Positions 42,613-49,864 of a stretch of 51,050 bases of DNA are shown in pieces. Where the stretch lies: NCBI RefSeq assembly GCF_001679925.1, contig NZ_LYUZ01000001.1:166906-217955 (forward strand), given 5' to 3'. The DNA comes from Leisingera sp. JC1. Its GTDB lineage: Bacteria; Pseudomonadota; Alphaproteobacteria; Rhodobacterales; Rhodobacteraceae. Numbering within the stretch: position 1 is the first letter of the stretch; every line of letters begins with the position of its first letter. A model generated the notes under the pieces. That model was given only the letters and a program-made list of their open reading frames with translations, did no database searches and had not been told where the DNA came from. The translations under genes were made by a program, and so were the position numbers.

Positions 42613-43110
42613 ATGACTGGCGCACTAACTGCCGTTCCAAGCCCCGACAAAGTTGAAACCGGTGTCAGGGACACCGGCGCAATCGCTGATGGCTTGGCGG
42701 ATGTGCTTGCAGACACCTACCGGCTGGTTTTCAAGACCCATGCCTGCCACTGGAATGTGGAAGGTCCGGCCTTTTTTTCGATGCACAAGCTGACCGAAGA
42801 GCAATATGAGAACATGTTCACCGCGGCCGATGACCTGGCTGAGCGCATCCGTGCCCTGGGGCATCTGGCGCCATCGCGCATGGATGAAGTGCTGAACCGC
42901 TCCAAGATCGAGGATCCCAGCGGAGAGCTCAGCGCCGGTGAAATGGCACAGGATCTGGCAGCAAGCCATGAGCGGATCGCCCAGCGCATGCACGCGCTTG
43001 CAGAGCTGGCAGGCCGCCGCCGCGATATCGTGACAGAGGACCTGGCAACTGCGCGGTCTGCCTTTCATGAGCAGGCCGCCTGGATGCTGCGGGCAATCGC
43101 CAAGTCGTAG
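42613..43110 (+). CDS. dps: Dps-family DNA-binding ferritin
   Basis: A 165-residue four-helix protein of the Dps/ferritin-like family that forms dodecamers, oxidises and stores iron with peroxide, and shields DNA. Ferroxidase residues are visible: His46 in HWNVEGPAF, His58 in SMHKL, and Asp73 and Glu77 in TAADDLAER. I start at ATG 42613 with AAGGAG just ahead. A perfect EcfG promoter precedes it and a strong terminator follows, so it is a monocistronic stress gene. Confidence 0.93.
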   Translation: MTGALTAVPSPDKVETGVRDTGAIADGLADVLADTYRLVFKTHACHWNVEGPAFFSMHKLTEEQYENMFTAADDLAERIRALGHLAPSRMDEVLNRSKIEDPSGELSAGEMAQDLAASHERIAQRMHALAELAGRRRDIVTEDLATARSAFHEQAAWMLRAIAKS

Positions 43111-43160
43111 TCTTGAATTTTTCGCTGCCCTGCCTGCGCATTCTGGTCAGGGCATGTCAA

Positions 43161-43195
43161 AGCCCCCAGCCGAAACCGCGGCTGGGGGCTTTTTT
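43161..43195 (+). terminator. Rho-independent terminator after dps
   Basis: AGCCCCCAGCC (43161-43171) and GGCTGGGGGCT (43180-43190) form an 11-base perfect stem with an 8-base loop, followed by TTTTTT. A strong intrinsic terminator about 50 bases after dps. Confidence 0.92.
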
Positions 43196-43220
43196 GTCGG
43201 TGTCAAATTTCTTGGCAACA

Positions 43221-43248
43221 AAAAAACCGGACCGCGGTGGCGGTCCGG
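43221..43248 (-). terminator. Rho-independent terminator after phyR
   Basis: CCGGACCGC (43227-43235) and GCGGTCCGG (43240-43248) form a 9-base stem with a GGTG loop; the A-run at 43219-43226 gives a U-run on the minus strand. It lies about 30 bases past the phyR stop. Confidence 0.88.
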
Positions 43249-43277
43249 GTATTTGCGAGGAAACTAAAGAGCAGTCT

Positions 43278-44093
43278 TCAGACCTTCAGTGTTTCCGTCG
43301 AAGAGAAGAACATCGCCTGACTGACGGCCGAGCGGACTTGTTCCTCCGTGTAAGGCTTGGAAATCAGAAAGGCCGGTTCAGGGCCTTCCCCTGTCAGCAG
43401 CCGTTCGGGGTAGGCGGTGATGAAAATAACCGGGCGGTCGCCGTGTTTTCCCAGAATGCCGTTCACGGCGTCAATGCCGCTGGAATTGTCGGCCAGCTGG
43501 ATATCTGAGAGCACAAGATCGGAGGGGGCGCTGGATGCAAGCTCCATTGCCTGAGCCTCTGTACGGGCGATACCGGTGACACTGTGGCCCATACCCGAGA
43601 CAATCGCTTCCAGGTCCATTGCAATAACGGCCTCGTCCTCGATGATCATCACCCGCCCGGCGGTTGCGCGCGACATTTCCTCGTAAGCGATTGAAATCAG
43701 ATCGGATGCCTCATCTTCACTGACCCCCATGATAACGCCGGTGCTGGCCGCGCTGAATTCCTCGATTGTATGCAGCAGCAATGCTTCACGGGTGTTCGGC
43801 GTAAGCTGGCGCAGGTGCCTTTGCGCCTTGGCAGCAAGCCCGGTGTCGGCCTCATCTTCGCCTGCCGGTGCCCCGGTAGTAGACCAGATTGCATGGAAGA
43901 CCCGGAACAGGGCTGCCTTGGGTGACAGGCTGCTGTCATACTCGGCTTCCCCCGCCAGAATCGCCTCCAGCGCCGCCAGGGCATATTTGTCGCCGCTGCT
44001 CTGGCTGCCGGTCAGCGCGCGCGCATAGCGGCGCAGATAGGGCAGGTTGGCGCCAATCTGGCTGGCGATCAGTTCTCCCGATTGAGCGGTCAT
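43278..44093 (-). CDS. phyR: General stress response anti-anti-sigma response regulator PhyR
   Basis: A 271-residue PhyR. Residues about 1-140 form a sigma-like domain (LPYLRRYARALTGSQSSGDKYALAALEAIL ... LTPNTREALLLHTIEEFS), and residues 145-265 a receiver with the acidic pocket IEDE and phospho-acceptor Asp197 in LSDIQLAD. On phosphorylation the sigma-like domain binds NepR and releases EcfG. AAAGGA precedes its ATG. It is divergent from nepR-ecfG, with overlapping candidate EcfG promoters in the gap. Confidence 0.96.
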   Translation of the reverse strand: MTAQSGELIASQIGANLPYLRRYARALTGSQSSGDKYALAALEAILAGEAEYDSSLSPKAALFRVFHAIWSTTGAPAGEDEADTGLAAKAQRHLRQLTPNTREALLLHTIEEFSAASTGVIMGVSEDEASDLISIAYEEMSRATAGRVMIIEDEAVIAMDLEAIVSGMGHSVTGIARTEAQAMELASSAPSDLVLSDIQLADNSSGIDAVNGILGKHGDRPVIFITAYPERLLTGEGPEPAFLISKPYTEEQVRSAVSQAMFFSSTETLKV

Positions 44094-44125
44094 TGTGCGA
44101 CGTTCCTTTTTTTTACAATATATAT

Positions 44126-44150
44126 GGAACTATACGCACCGCCGCGCGTT
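44126..44150 (+). promoter_or_regulatory. EcfG promoter for nepR-ecfG (GGAAC-N16-CGTT)
   Basis: Exact match: GGAAC at 44126-44130, 16 bases, CGTT at 44147-44150. Transcription should begin near 44157, which rules out an upstream in-frame ATG at 44124 as nepR start and points to 44178 or 44187. This is positive autoregulation of the sigma factor. Confidence 0.85.
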
Positions 44151-44157
44151 TGGTTCC
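44133..44157 (-). promoter_or_regulatory. Candidate EcfG promoter for phyR, overlapping the nepR promoter (GGAAC-N16-CGTA)
   Basis: On the minus strand GGAAC (44157-44153), 16 bases, CGTA (44136-44133). One mismatch to CGTT at the last base. It lies 40-64 bases upstream of phyR and shares DNA with the opposing nepR promoter, so the two polymerases would compete. Confidence 0.65.
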
Positions 44158-44177
44158 AGAAACTGCGCAAAAAATTG

Positions 44178-44381
44178 ATGGATCGCATGACACAGCCACA
44201 ACGTGCCCGGCCCCGGAATGAGCAGGCCGACCGCGAAATCGACGAAAACCTCAAGCGGGCGTTCGAACAGGTCGCCAGTGAACCGGTGCCGGATCGCTTT
44301 ACTGACCTGCTGAAGCAGCTGAAGGAAAAAGAGACTCTGGAAAAGGTGAAGCAGTCAGAGGAGAGCACCTCGAATGACTGA
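44178..44381 (+). CDS. nepR: Anti-sigma factor NepR
   Basis: A 67-residue NepR. The core DENLKRAFEQVASEPVPDRFTDLLKQL is the family motif, two short helices that bind region 2/4 of EcfG and, competitively, PhyR-P. I choose ATG 44178 because the EcfG promoter's expected start of transcription (near 44157) lies downstream of the longer frames; ATG 44187 is also possible. Its end overlaps ecfG by 8 bases, so both are co-translated, keeping sigma and anti-sigma in balance. Confidence 0.9.
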   Translation: MDRMTQPQRARPRNEQADREIDENLKRAFEQVASEPVPDRFTDLLKQLKEKETLEKVKQSEESTSND

Positions 44382-44931
44382 GACACAGCCTGATCCCAGG
44401 GACGACCTGGTCAACCATCTGGGCGCCCTGCGCGCCTTTGCCATCAGTCTGACCCGCAACAGTGCCACTGCCGATGACCTGGTGCAGGACACGCTGGTCA
44501 AGGCCTGGACCAACATCGAGAAATTCGAAGCAGGCTCCAATATGCGCGCCTGGCTCTTCACGATCCTGCGCAACACCTTTTACTCGCTGCGCCGCAAGCG
44601 CAAGCGTGAGGTCGAGGACGCCGACGGGGCACTGTCCGGCAGCCTGGCGCAAAAACCCGATCACGACGGGCGGCTTCACTTGCGCGACTTTCAGGCGGCT
44701 TTTGCCAAGCTGAACGATGAACAGCGCGAGGCCCTGGTGCTGGTCGGCGCAGGCGGGTTTTCCTACGATGAGGCCGCCGAAATGTGCGGTGTCAAAACCG
44801 GCACCATCAAAAGCCGTGTGAACCGCGCCCGTGCCCGTCTGGCTGAGCTGATGGATCTGGACGAAGATGGTCAGATTGAGCTGACCGACACCGTTACAGC
44901 GGGGATTGTCGCGCAGCAGAGCGCCGCATGA
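44374..44931 (+). CDS. ecfG: General stress ECF sigma factor EcfG
   Basis: A 185-residue ECF sigma factor. Region 2 is HLGALRAFAISLTRNSATADDLVQDTLVKAWTNIEKFEAGSNMRAWLFTILRNTFYSLRRK, and region 4 is LNDEQREALVLVGAGGFSYDEAAEMCGVKTGTIKSRVNRARARL. Genomic context (nepR upstream, phyR divergent, HWE-type kinase downstream) identifies it as EcfG, the alphaproteobacterial general stress sigma factor reading GGAAC-N16-CGTT promoters. Its stop overlaps the kinase ATG (ATGA). Confidence 0.95.
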   Translation: MTETQPDPRDDLVNHLGALRAFAISLTRNSATADDLVQDTLVKAWTNIEKFEAGSNMRAWLFTILRNTFYSLRRKRKREVEDADGALSGSLAQKPDHDGRLHLRDFQAAFAKLNDEQREALVLVGAGGFSYDEAAEMCGVKTGTIKSRVNRARARLAELMDLDEDGQIELTDTVTAGIVAQQSAA

Positions 44932-46700
44932 TTTCAATGCCGCGGTTGCAGGCAGGGGGGCTTCTGGTCCGGCTCGCAGCGCTGATGACTTTTGCGCTGC
45001 TGCCGCTGGGCATGATCGCTCTCTATCAGACCAATGCTGTTGTCGATGAGGCCACCCGGCTGTCGCATGCGTCACTGCTCGACCAGACCGAACGGGCGGC
45101 ATCCAAGGAACGCGAGCTGCTGCAGCGTGCTGGCGGCGCTACAGAAGGGGTCGCGGCGGCTATACTTCCGGTTCTGGACGACCGCCGCGCCTGCAGCAGT
45201 CTTCTGCAAGCTTTCACGGAAGGCCCGAACCCGTTCACCTTCGCGGCTTTCATCACACCGGATGGCCGGATGATTTGCGCATCTGATGGTAAGTCACGGG
45301 ACGTGTCTGACCGGTGGATGTACTTGAAAGCCCGGCAGACGTCGCAGTTGTCCTTTGCTTTGGGCCGGGACCTGTTGGGGGAAGGCGGCTCGTTCCTGCT
45401 GGCCACCAGCCCGGTGCAGCGCGACGGCATTTTGCTGGGCTATGTGTCCATTGCCATCCCGCACAAGGTCGCTGCAGCCGGTTCCGGCAAAAATTGGTCC
45501 GACCGGGGTATTCAGTATGTGACGATTGACGCGCAGGGCGAGATCCTTTCCTCCAGCGTGCCGGAGGCGGAGGCAGTGCAAGTGCTGCCCGTTTCGGTGC
45601 CGCGGCGGGACCTGCTGGTGCACACCGGGGAGACCTTTTTTGAGGATGACCGTTCGGGCAACGAACGGTTCTTTGCTGTCAGTGAAATTCTTCCCGGCCA
45701 GGTTTCGGTGGTCGGCAGCTGGCCGGTGGAAAACGCCATGACCGCAGCCAGAAACCCGGCCTCCCTGATGACGATCGCATTTCCGGTCCTGATGTGGCTC
45801 GCAGGCATTTCTGTGGCCATTCTCGGCCTGCAGCAAATGGTTATCCGCCACCTCAGCGCGCTGCGCCGGGCCATGCGCCGCTATGCTCTGGGGGAGCGTG
45901 AAGCCCCCAGGCTGGAACTCCTCAACCCGCCGCGGGAGTTCGAGGAGGCGGAACAGTCCTTCAACAGGATGGTCGCTATCCTGAGCGAGGCAGAACGGCG
46001 GCGCGAGCTGGACCTCGAAGAAAAGACGATCCTGCTGCGCGAGGTGCACCACCGGGTCAAGAATAATCTTCAGCTGGTCGCCTCGATCATGAACATGCAG
46101 GGCCGCACCGCACAGACGCCAGAGGCCCGACGCATGCTGTCGCAGCTGCAGCGCCGGGTCCGGGGGCTGGCCACCATACACCGCAGCCTGAACACCAACC
46201 CGGATATCACAACCGTTGACAGCCGCGATCTGATCCAGGAACTGATCTCGGAAATCGGATCGATGAACGCCGGAACGGGGCAGGAGATTGTGATTGAAAC
46301 CGACCTCGCGACCGTTCCGCTGAGCCAGGACCAGGGCGTCACGCTTTCGATGCTGGTGTCCGAGGCGATGACCAACGCAGTCAAGTATCTGGGCGTGCCT
46401 GATGGCGGACGCCCGCGGATTGATGTCCGCCTGCATGAAACGGCGCCGGATTGGCTGGAGCTTGAAATCACAAACACCAAGGGGCAGCCGCTGGCCGAGG
46501 AGGATGAAGTCCTTCAGGGCACCGGGATTGGCGCGCGGCTGATGATGGCTTTTGCGGCACAGCTTGACGGCATTGCAAGTACCGGCGAGACAGAGACGGC
46601 CTATACCTACCGGCTTGGCTTTCCCGTTGCCGCCGGAGCGGAGCCGCCAGCCGCAAAAGACAAAGAACAGGATCATGACGCAGAAGAACCCGCAGCATGA
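44928..46700 (+). CDS. GSR sensor histidine kinase, PhyK-like (HisKA_2/HWE type)
   Basis: A 590-residue membrane kinase. The N-terminal helix (VRLAALMTFALLPLGMIALYQ) and a second near residue 283 enclose a periplasmic sensor region of about 230 residues. After a linker, the HisKA_2 phospho-acceptor is LREVHHRVKNNLQLVASIMNMQGR (His about 374), followed by a HATPase_c domain with SEAMTNAVKYLG and GTGIGARLMMAF. Kinases of this type phosphorylate PhyR, often being encoded next to it. Translational coupling to ecfG supports that. The signal it senses is unknown. Confidence 0.9.
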   Translation: MISMPRLQAGGLLVRLAALMTFALLPLGMIALYQTNAVVDEATRLSHASLLDQTERAASKERELLQRAGGATEGVAAAILPVLDDRRACSSLLQAFTEGPNPFTFAAFITPDGRMICASDGKSRDVSDRWMYLKARQTSQLSFALGRDLLGEGGSFLLATSPVQRDGILLGYVSIAIPHKVAAAGSGKNWSDRGIQYVTIDAQGEILSSSVPEAEAVQVLPVSVPRRDLLVHTGETFFEDDRSGNERFFAVSEILPGQVSVVGSWPVENAMTAARNPASLMTIAFPVLMWLAGISVAILGLQQMVIRHLSALRRAMRRYALGEREAPRLELLNPPREFEEAEQSFNRMVAILSEAERRRELDLEEKTILLREVHHRVKNNLQLVASIMNMQGRTAQTPEARRMLSQLQRRVRGLATIHRSLNTNPDITTVDSRDLIQELISEIGSMNAGTGQEIVIETDLATVPLSQDQGVTLSMLVSEAMTNAVKYLGVPDGGRPRIDVRLHETAPDWLELEITNTKGQPLAEEDEVLQGTGIGARLMMAFAAQLDGIASTGETETAYTYRLGFPVAAGAEPPAAKDKEQDHDAEEPAA

Positions 46701-48162
46701 TGACGTCAGCTGCCCTGAATTTTCAGTTCTGGTCACGGCTGAACAGGCCTGGCCGGCTTTTGAGCGTGCGGTGCTGGAGGCCAAGAATGAAATCAGCGCG
46801 AGCTTCCGGCTGTTCGATTTCACCACCAAGCTGCTGAGCGAGGACGCCAGGAAGACAGGAGAAACCTGGGCAGAACTGATCTCGGACGCCCTGCGTCGCG
46901 GCGTCCGCGTCCGCCTGATGGTCAGCGACTTTGACCCGGTAATGGCGGCTCCGCTGCATGCGGCTGCGCAAAACACCCTTGCCCAGGCCAGGGAGATCGC
47001 CAGCGGGCTTGCGCCGGAAGCGGCCGCGCGCCTGTCGGTGACCGCGGCGCTGCATCCGGCGCGGGCAGGCTTGCTGCCGCGGCTGGCTTTTTCGCCTTTC
47101 GTGATCCGCAAGCTTCGCAAGCTGCCGCGGCGTCTCAGGCCTTCCGCCGCGAACCGCAGTCTGCCGCAGCTCTATCCTGTCTCTCATCATCAGAAGGTTG
47201 CTGTGATCGACCGCCAGGTTCTCTACATCGGCGGGCTGGATCAGAACCACCGCCGTTGGGACACCACAGCCCACGACCAGCCTGCGTTCAAAACATGGGC
47301 GGATGTGCAATTGCTGTTGCGTGGCCCCGAAGCAGAGGAAGCCGCTGATCATCTCGACAGCTTTCTGGATGACATTGCCGGGCGCAGACTGCCGCCTGCA
47401 CGCAAGCACATCCGCCGAACCTTGTCGGTTCCGCGCCGTGCAGGCTTCTGGGCGCTATCGCCAAAGACGGTTCTGCGAGAAATCGAAGAAGACCACTTGG
47501 CCGCGTTTGCTGCTGCCCGCCGCCTGATTTATCTGGAAACCCAGTTCCTGCGTTCCAGTGTCATTGCCCGCGGGCTGGCAGATGCCGCCCGCCGCAATCC
47601 GGAATTGTCGCTGATCCTCATTCTTCCCGGTCTGCCGGAAGATGTTGCCTTCGACGGCAATCAGGAACTTGATGCCCGCTACGGCATGGCTCTGCAGGCT
47701 GAGGCGCTTGAGACGGTGAGCTCAGCCTTCGGGTCCCGCGCCTGTATCGCCAGCCCGGTGCAGCGCCGGATGGCTGCGCGGGATGCGCCTTCGACCCTGG
47801 CGGGCTCGCCGCTGATTTACGTGCACAGCAAGGCGCTTATCACTGACCGGGATTTTGCCCTGGTGGGGTCGGCCAATCTCAACGGGCGCTCTATGCGCTG
47901 GGATACCGAGGCTGCATTGCGGATCACCCGGCAGGACCGGATCGGGCAGCTCTGGCAGGCGCTGTCCCGGCACTGGTGGCAGGAAGACCTGCCGGAGGAG
48001 GCACTGGATCCGTCCAGCGCCGCCGCCTGGTGGACGCAGGAAATCCGCCGCAACCAGGTGCGCCGCCCCGAGGCCCGGCGCGGGTTGCTGGTGCCGCATG
48101 AGCCGGACAGGATGGCGGAGCTGCAGCAGCCTTTGCCGGGTGCGACCGAGGACATTGTCTGA
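46675..48162 (+). CDS. Phospholipase D family protein (cardiolipin-synthase-like)
   Basis: A 495-residue protein with two HKD motifs: HHQKVAVID near residue 172 and HSKALITDRDFALVGSANLNGRS near residue 384. These are the catalytic sites of phospholipase D/cardiolipin synthase enzymes. No N-terminal membrane helices are seen, unlike bacterial cardiolipin synthases with membrane anchors. I start at ATG 46675, overlapping the kinase by 26 bases. It is probably part of the GSR operon and may remodel membrane phospholipids under stress. Confidence 0.85.
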   Translation: MTQKNPQHDDVSCPEFSVLVTAEQAWPAFERAVLEAKNEISASFRLFDFTTKLLSEDARKTGETWAELISDALRRGVRVRLMVSDFDPVMAAPLHAAAQNTLAQAREIASGLAPEAAARLSVTAALHPARAGLLPRLAFSPFVIRKLRKLPRRLRPSAANRSLPQLYPVSHHQKVAVIDRQVLYIGGLDQNHRRWDTTAHDQPAFKTWADVQLLLRGPEAEEAADHLDSFLDDIAGRRLPPARKHIRRTLSVPRRAGFWALSPKTVLREIEEDHLAAFAAARRLIYLETQFLRSSVIARGLADAARRNPELSLILILPGLPEDVAFDGNQELDARYGMALQAEALETVSSAFGSRACIASPVQRRMAARDAPSTLAGSPLIYVHSKALITDRDFALVGSANLNGRSMRWDTEAALRITRQDRIGQLWQALSRHWWQEDLPEEALDPSSAAAWWTQEIRRNQVRRPEARRGLLVPHEPDRMAELQQPLPGATEDIV

Positions 48163-48210
48163 CCCTGATCGCCTGTTTTGCGGCTGCCGGAGAGCCTGCC
48201 CCCTCAAAAG

Positions 48211-48247
48211 CAAAAAAGGCCCGGTGCAGGTCTGCACCGGGCCTTTG
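48211..48247. terminator. Bidirectional terminator between PLD gene and entericidin-like gene
   Basis: AAGGCCCGGTGCAG (48216-48229) pairs with CTGCACCGGGCCTT (48232-48245), a 14-base stem. It ends TTT on the plus side and, on the minus strand, a run of six T residues. It separates convergent genes. Confidence 0.88.
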
Positions 48248-48272
48248 GGACGGAAGGGATTTCTGCAAGATT

Positions 48273-48398
48273 TTATTGGGCCTCCTGCGATTCCTCGGTG
48301 ATTTCATTGCCAAGGTTCGACACATCCCTGCCGAAGCCTTCCGCTGTCTCGCAGGCCGCCAGGCCTGCCAGTGCCAGCAAAGCTATCAGGATACGCAT
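48273..48398 (-). CDS. Entericidin-like small lipoprotein
   Basis: A 41-residue lipoprotein of the entericidin A/B family. The signal peptide MRILIALLALAGLAAC ends in a lipobox with Cys16, then ETAEGFGRDVSNLGNEITEESQEAQ, matching the family's amphipathic helix. AAGGAGG precedes ATG 48398. In E. coli the entericidin pair acts as a toxin/antidote in the envelope under stress. It lies 10 bases after the secreted-protein gene and is probably co-transcribed from the EcfG promoter. Confidence 0.82.
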   Translation of the reverse strand: MRILIALLALAGLAACETAEGFGRDVSNLGNEITEESQEAQ

Positions 48399-48408
48399 GC
48401 CGGCCTCC

Positions 48409-48897
48409 TTATTGCAGTTTGGAGGCCACATTGCCGGCAAAGGCGTCAATGACGGCATTGTAGAACAGGTCGCTGTCAACGGTCACGGCCGCAGGGTCAG
48501 TGCCTTCGGGGTAATAGGCGTTCAGCTGGTCGGCGGACACGGTCAGGTCATAGCGCAGATCCTTGGAGGCGTCGGCCATATCGATGTCCACATCGCCCTT
48601 CAGCACCCATTCGCCGACACCCAGTGCCTGCTCGAAATTGCTGGCAAGGGCCACCGAGTCGATCTCCACATGGATTTCTGCCGTGTCCTCAGCGCCGGCT
48701 TCCGCGATCTGGCCCACCAGCTTCTCGGCCAGCGCGGTTTCCAGGTCGGTCTCGAGGCTGGTCCAGGCTTTTGCAGCCGGATAGTTCTCAACCGCGCTCA
48801 GATCGGCGGTCACGTCGATTTCGGAAACCATGGAGCCAGCAGTAGCGGCGGTAGCCATGGCAGCAACAAGAGCAGTGGTGCGGATCAGATGTTTCAT
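48409..48897 (-). CDS. Secreted hypothetical protein, GSR-controlled
   Basis: A 162-residue protein I do not recognise. A signal peptide (residues 1-20, ending TAATAG) is followed by a soluble domain rich in acidic residues and alternating beta-type segments (EIHVEIDSVALASNFEQALG, WVLKGDVDIDMAD). No catalytic motif is visible. I start at ATG 48897 with AAAGGA upstream. An EcfG promoter at 48946-48971 and co-linearity with the entericidin-like lipoprotein suggest an envelope-stress role. Confidence 0.8.
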   Translation of the reverse strand: MKHLIRTTALVAAMATAATAGSMVSEIDVTADLSAVENYPAAKAWTSLETDLETALAEKLVGQIAEAGAEDTAEIHVEIDSVALASNFEQALGVGEWVLKGDVDIDMADASKDLRYDLTVSADQLNAYYPEGTDPAAVTVDSDLFYNAVIDAFAGNVASKLQ

Positions 48898-48945
48898 CGT
48901 CGATGTTCCTTTCCAGTTGTGTCCCTCTTGGGGATGCACCGAGAG

Positions 48946-48971
48946 AACGCACCGGGCAGACGAATGGTTCC
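48946..48971 (-). promoter_or_regulatory. EcfG promoter for secreted protein and entericidin-like gene (GGAAC-N17-CGTT)
   Basis: On the minus strand GGAAC (48971-48967), 17 bases, CGTT (48949-48946). It lies 49 bases before the 48897 start. Spacing is one base longer than the others but within the known 16-17 range. Confidence 0.75.
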
Positions 48972-49037
48972 TGCAAAAAACCGGCAGGCGGTCCGGCTCC
49001 ACTTGCATAGGCGGATTTCCGCGGAAATCAGGCGCTT

Positions 49038-49062
49038 GGAACTTCAGACCGGCAGTCGCGTT
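49038..49062 (+). promoter_or_regulatory. EcfG promoter for ExoD-family gene (GGAAC-N16-CGTT)
   Basis: Exact match: GGAAC at 49038-49042, 16 bases, CGTT at 49059-49062, 37 bases before the ExoD-family start. Back to back with the promoter at 48946-48971. Confidence 0.8.
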
Positions 49063-49099
49063 GCCCCTGTAAACCGGAGCAGCCAGGGAAAGGGGCAAA

Positions 49100-49687
49100 A
49101 TGACATCAGCGAAACAGCCTGTTGAACATGTGCTGAAGGAAACCAGCATCCTTGCGCGCAGAAACCGCGGCGGCATCACCGTCCGCCGGTTTGCAGAGGA
49201 ACTGGGGCAGAGCTCGCTTCCGGCGGTGCTGGCCGTCCCGGCCATGGCTGTGGTTACACCGCTCAGCGGAGTGCCGCTGTTCTCCTCTGCCTGCGGTGCC
49301 CTGATCTGCCTGATCTCGGCACAAATGCTGATGGGACGGCAGCACCTGTGGATCCCCGGCTGGCTGGGCCGCCGCAGGATCAAGGCTGATACCGTGCGCA
49401 AGGGGGCGGCGGCATTACGCGGAAGCGTGCGCTGGCTGGACCGGCATTCCGGCAAGCGGCTGCCGGTACTGACCCGCCAGCCCTTTCTTATGGTCATCCA
49501 GGCCGTATGCCTGATCTGCGGTGCCCTGATGCCTCTGCTGGAAATTGTCCCGTTTTCCTCGTCGGTGCTGGGCGGCATCGTCAGCCTCCTGGCCGTGGCC
49601 ATGCTGACCCGCGACGGGCTGATTGCTTTGCTCACGCTTTCCGCGCTATTTGCCGCAGCCGCCGCGTTCGCGGCGGGACTTGTTTGA
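49100..49687 (+). CDS. ExoD-family exopolysaccharide synthesis protein
   Basis: A 195-residue inner-membrane protein of the ExoD family. The segment FAEELGQSSLPAVLAVPAMAVVTPLSGVPLFSSACGALICLISAQMLMGR with WIPGWL is the family core, and hydrophobic helices follow to the C-terminus. ExoD affects exopolysaccharide amount and alkaline tolerance in Sinorhizobium. The GSR promoter here suggests it is induced under stress. Its biochemical activity is unknown. Confidence 0.87.
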   Translation: MTSAKQPVEHVLKETSILARRNRGGITVRRFAEELGQSSLPAVLAVPAMAVVTPLSGVPLFSSACGALICLISAQMLMGRQHLWIPGWLGRRRIKADTVRKGAAALRGSVRWLDRHSGKRLPVLTRQPFLMVIQAVCLICGALMPLLEIVPFSSSVLGGIVSLLAVAMLTRDGLIALLTLSALFAAAAAFAAGLV

Positions 49688-49714
49688 TTGCCATGCGCTG
49701 CAGCCGGACGCCAA

Positions 49715-49744
49715 AAGACCGGGCTCCATCGGGAACCCGGTCTT
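49715..49744. terminator. Terminator-like hairpin between ExoD-family and PRC-barrel genes
   Basis: AAGACCGGG (49715-49723) and CCCGGTCTT (49736-49744) form a 9-base stem with a 12-base loop. On the minus strand it is followed by a short T-run (TTTT), so it better suits the PRC-barrel transcript but may act on both. Confidence 0.6.
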
Positions 49745-49864
49745 GCAGGCCGCTTGGCAGTGACATTCCCCGGGACGCCGGTACGAGGCAGGAAACCGGA
49801 ACCAGGGAAGACAAACAAACGGCAGTGATCATGGCGGCCAGCAGGCCGCCACGAATTCCAGATC

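Noticed and set aside
44082-44177. Longer N-terminus of NepR from ATG 44082 or 44124
   Set aside because: These starts lie upstream of or within the EcfG promoter (GGAAC at 44126, CGTT at 44147), so they would not be in the transcript.
45294-47120. Long 608-codon antisense open frame opposite the histidine kinase and PLD genes
   Set aside because: It mirrors codon positions of real genes with clear domains, has a low-complexity composition and no recognisable family. Typical high-GC shadow frame.
48409-49818. Single 469-codon minus-strand frame covering the secreted protein gene and the ExoD-family gene
   Set aside because: The frame is open by chance through the ExoD-family gene. The real gene starts at ATG 48897 with a signal peptide and a ribosome binding site.
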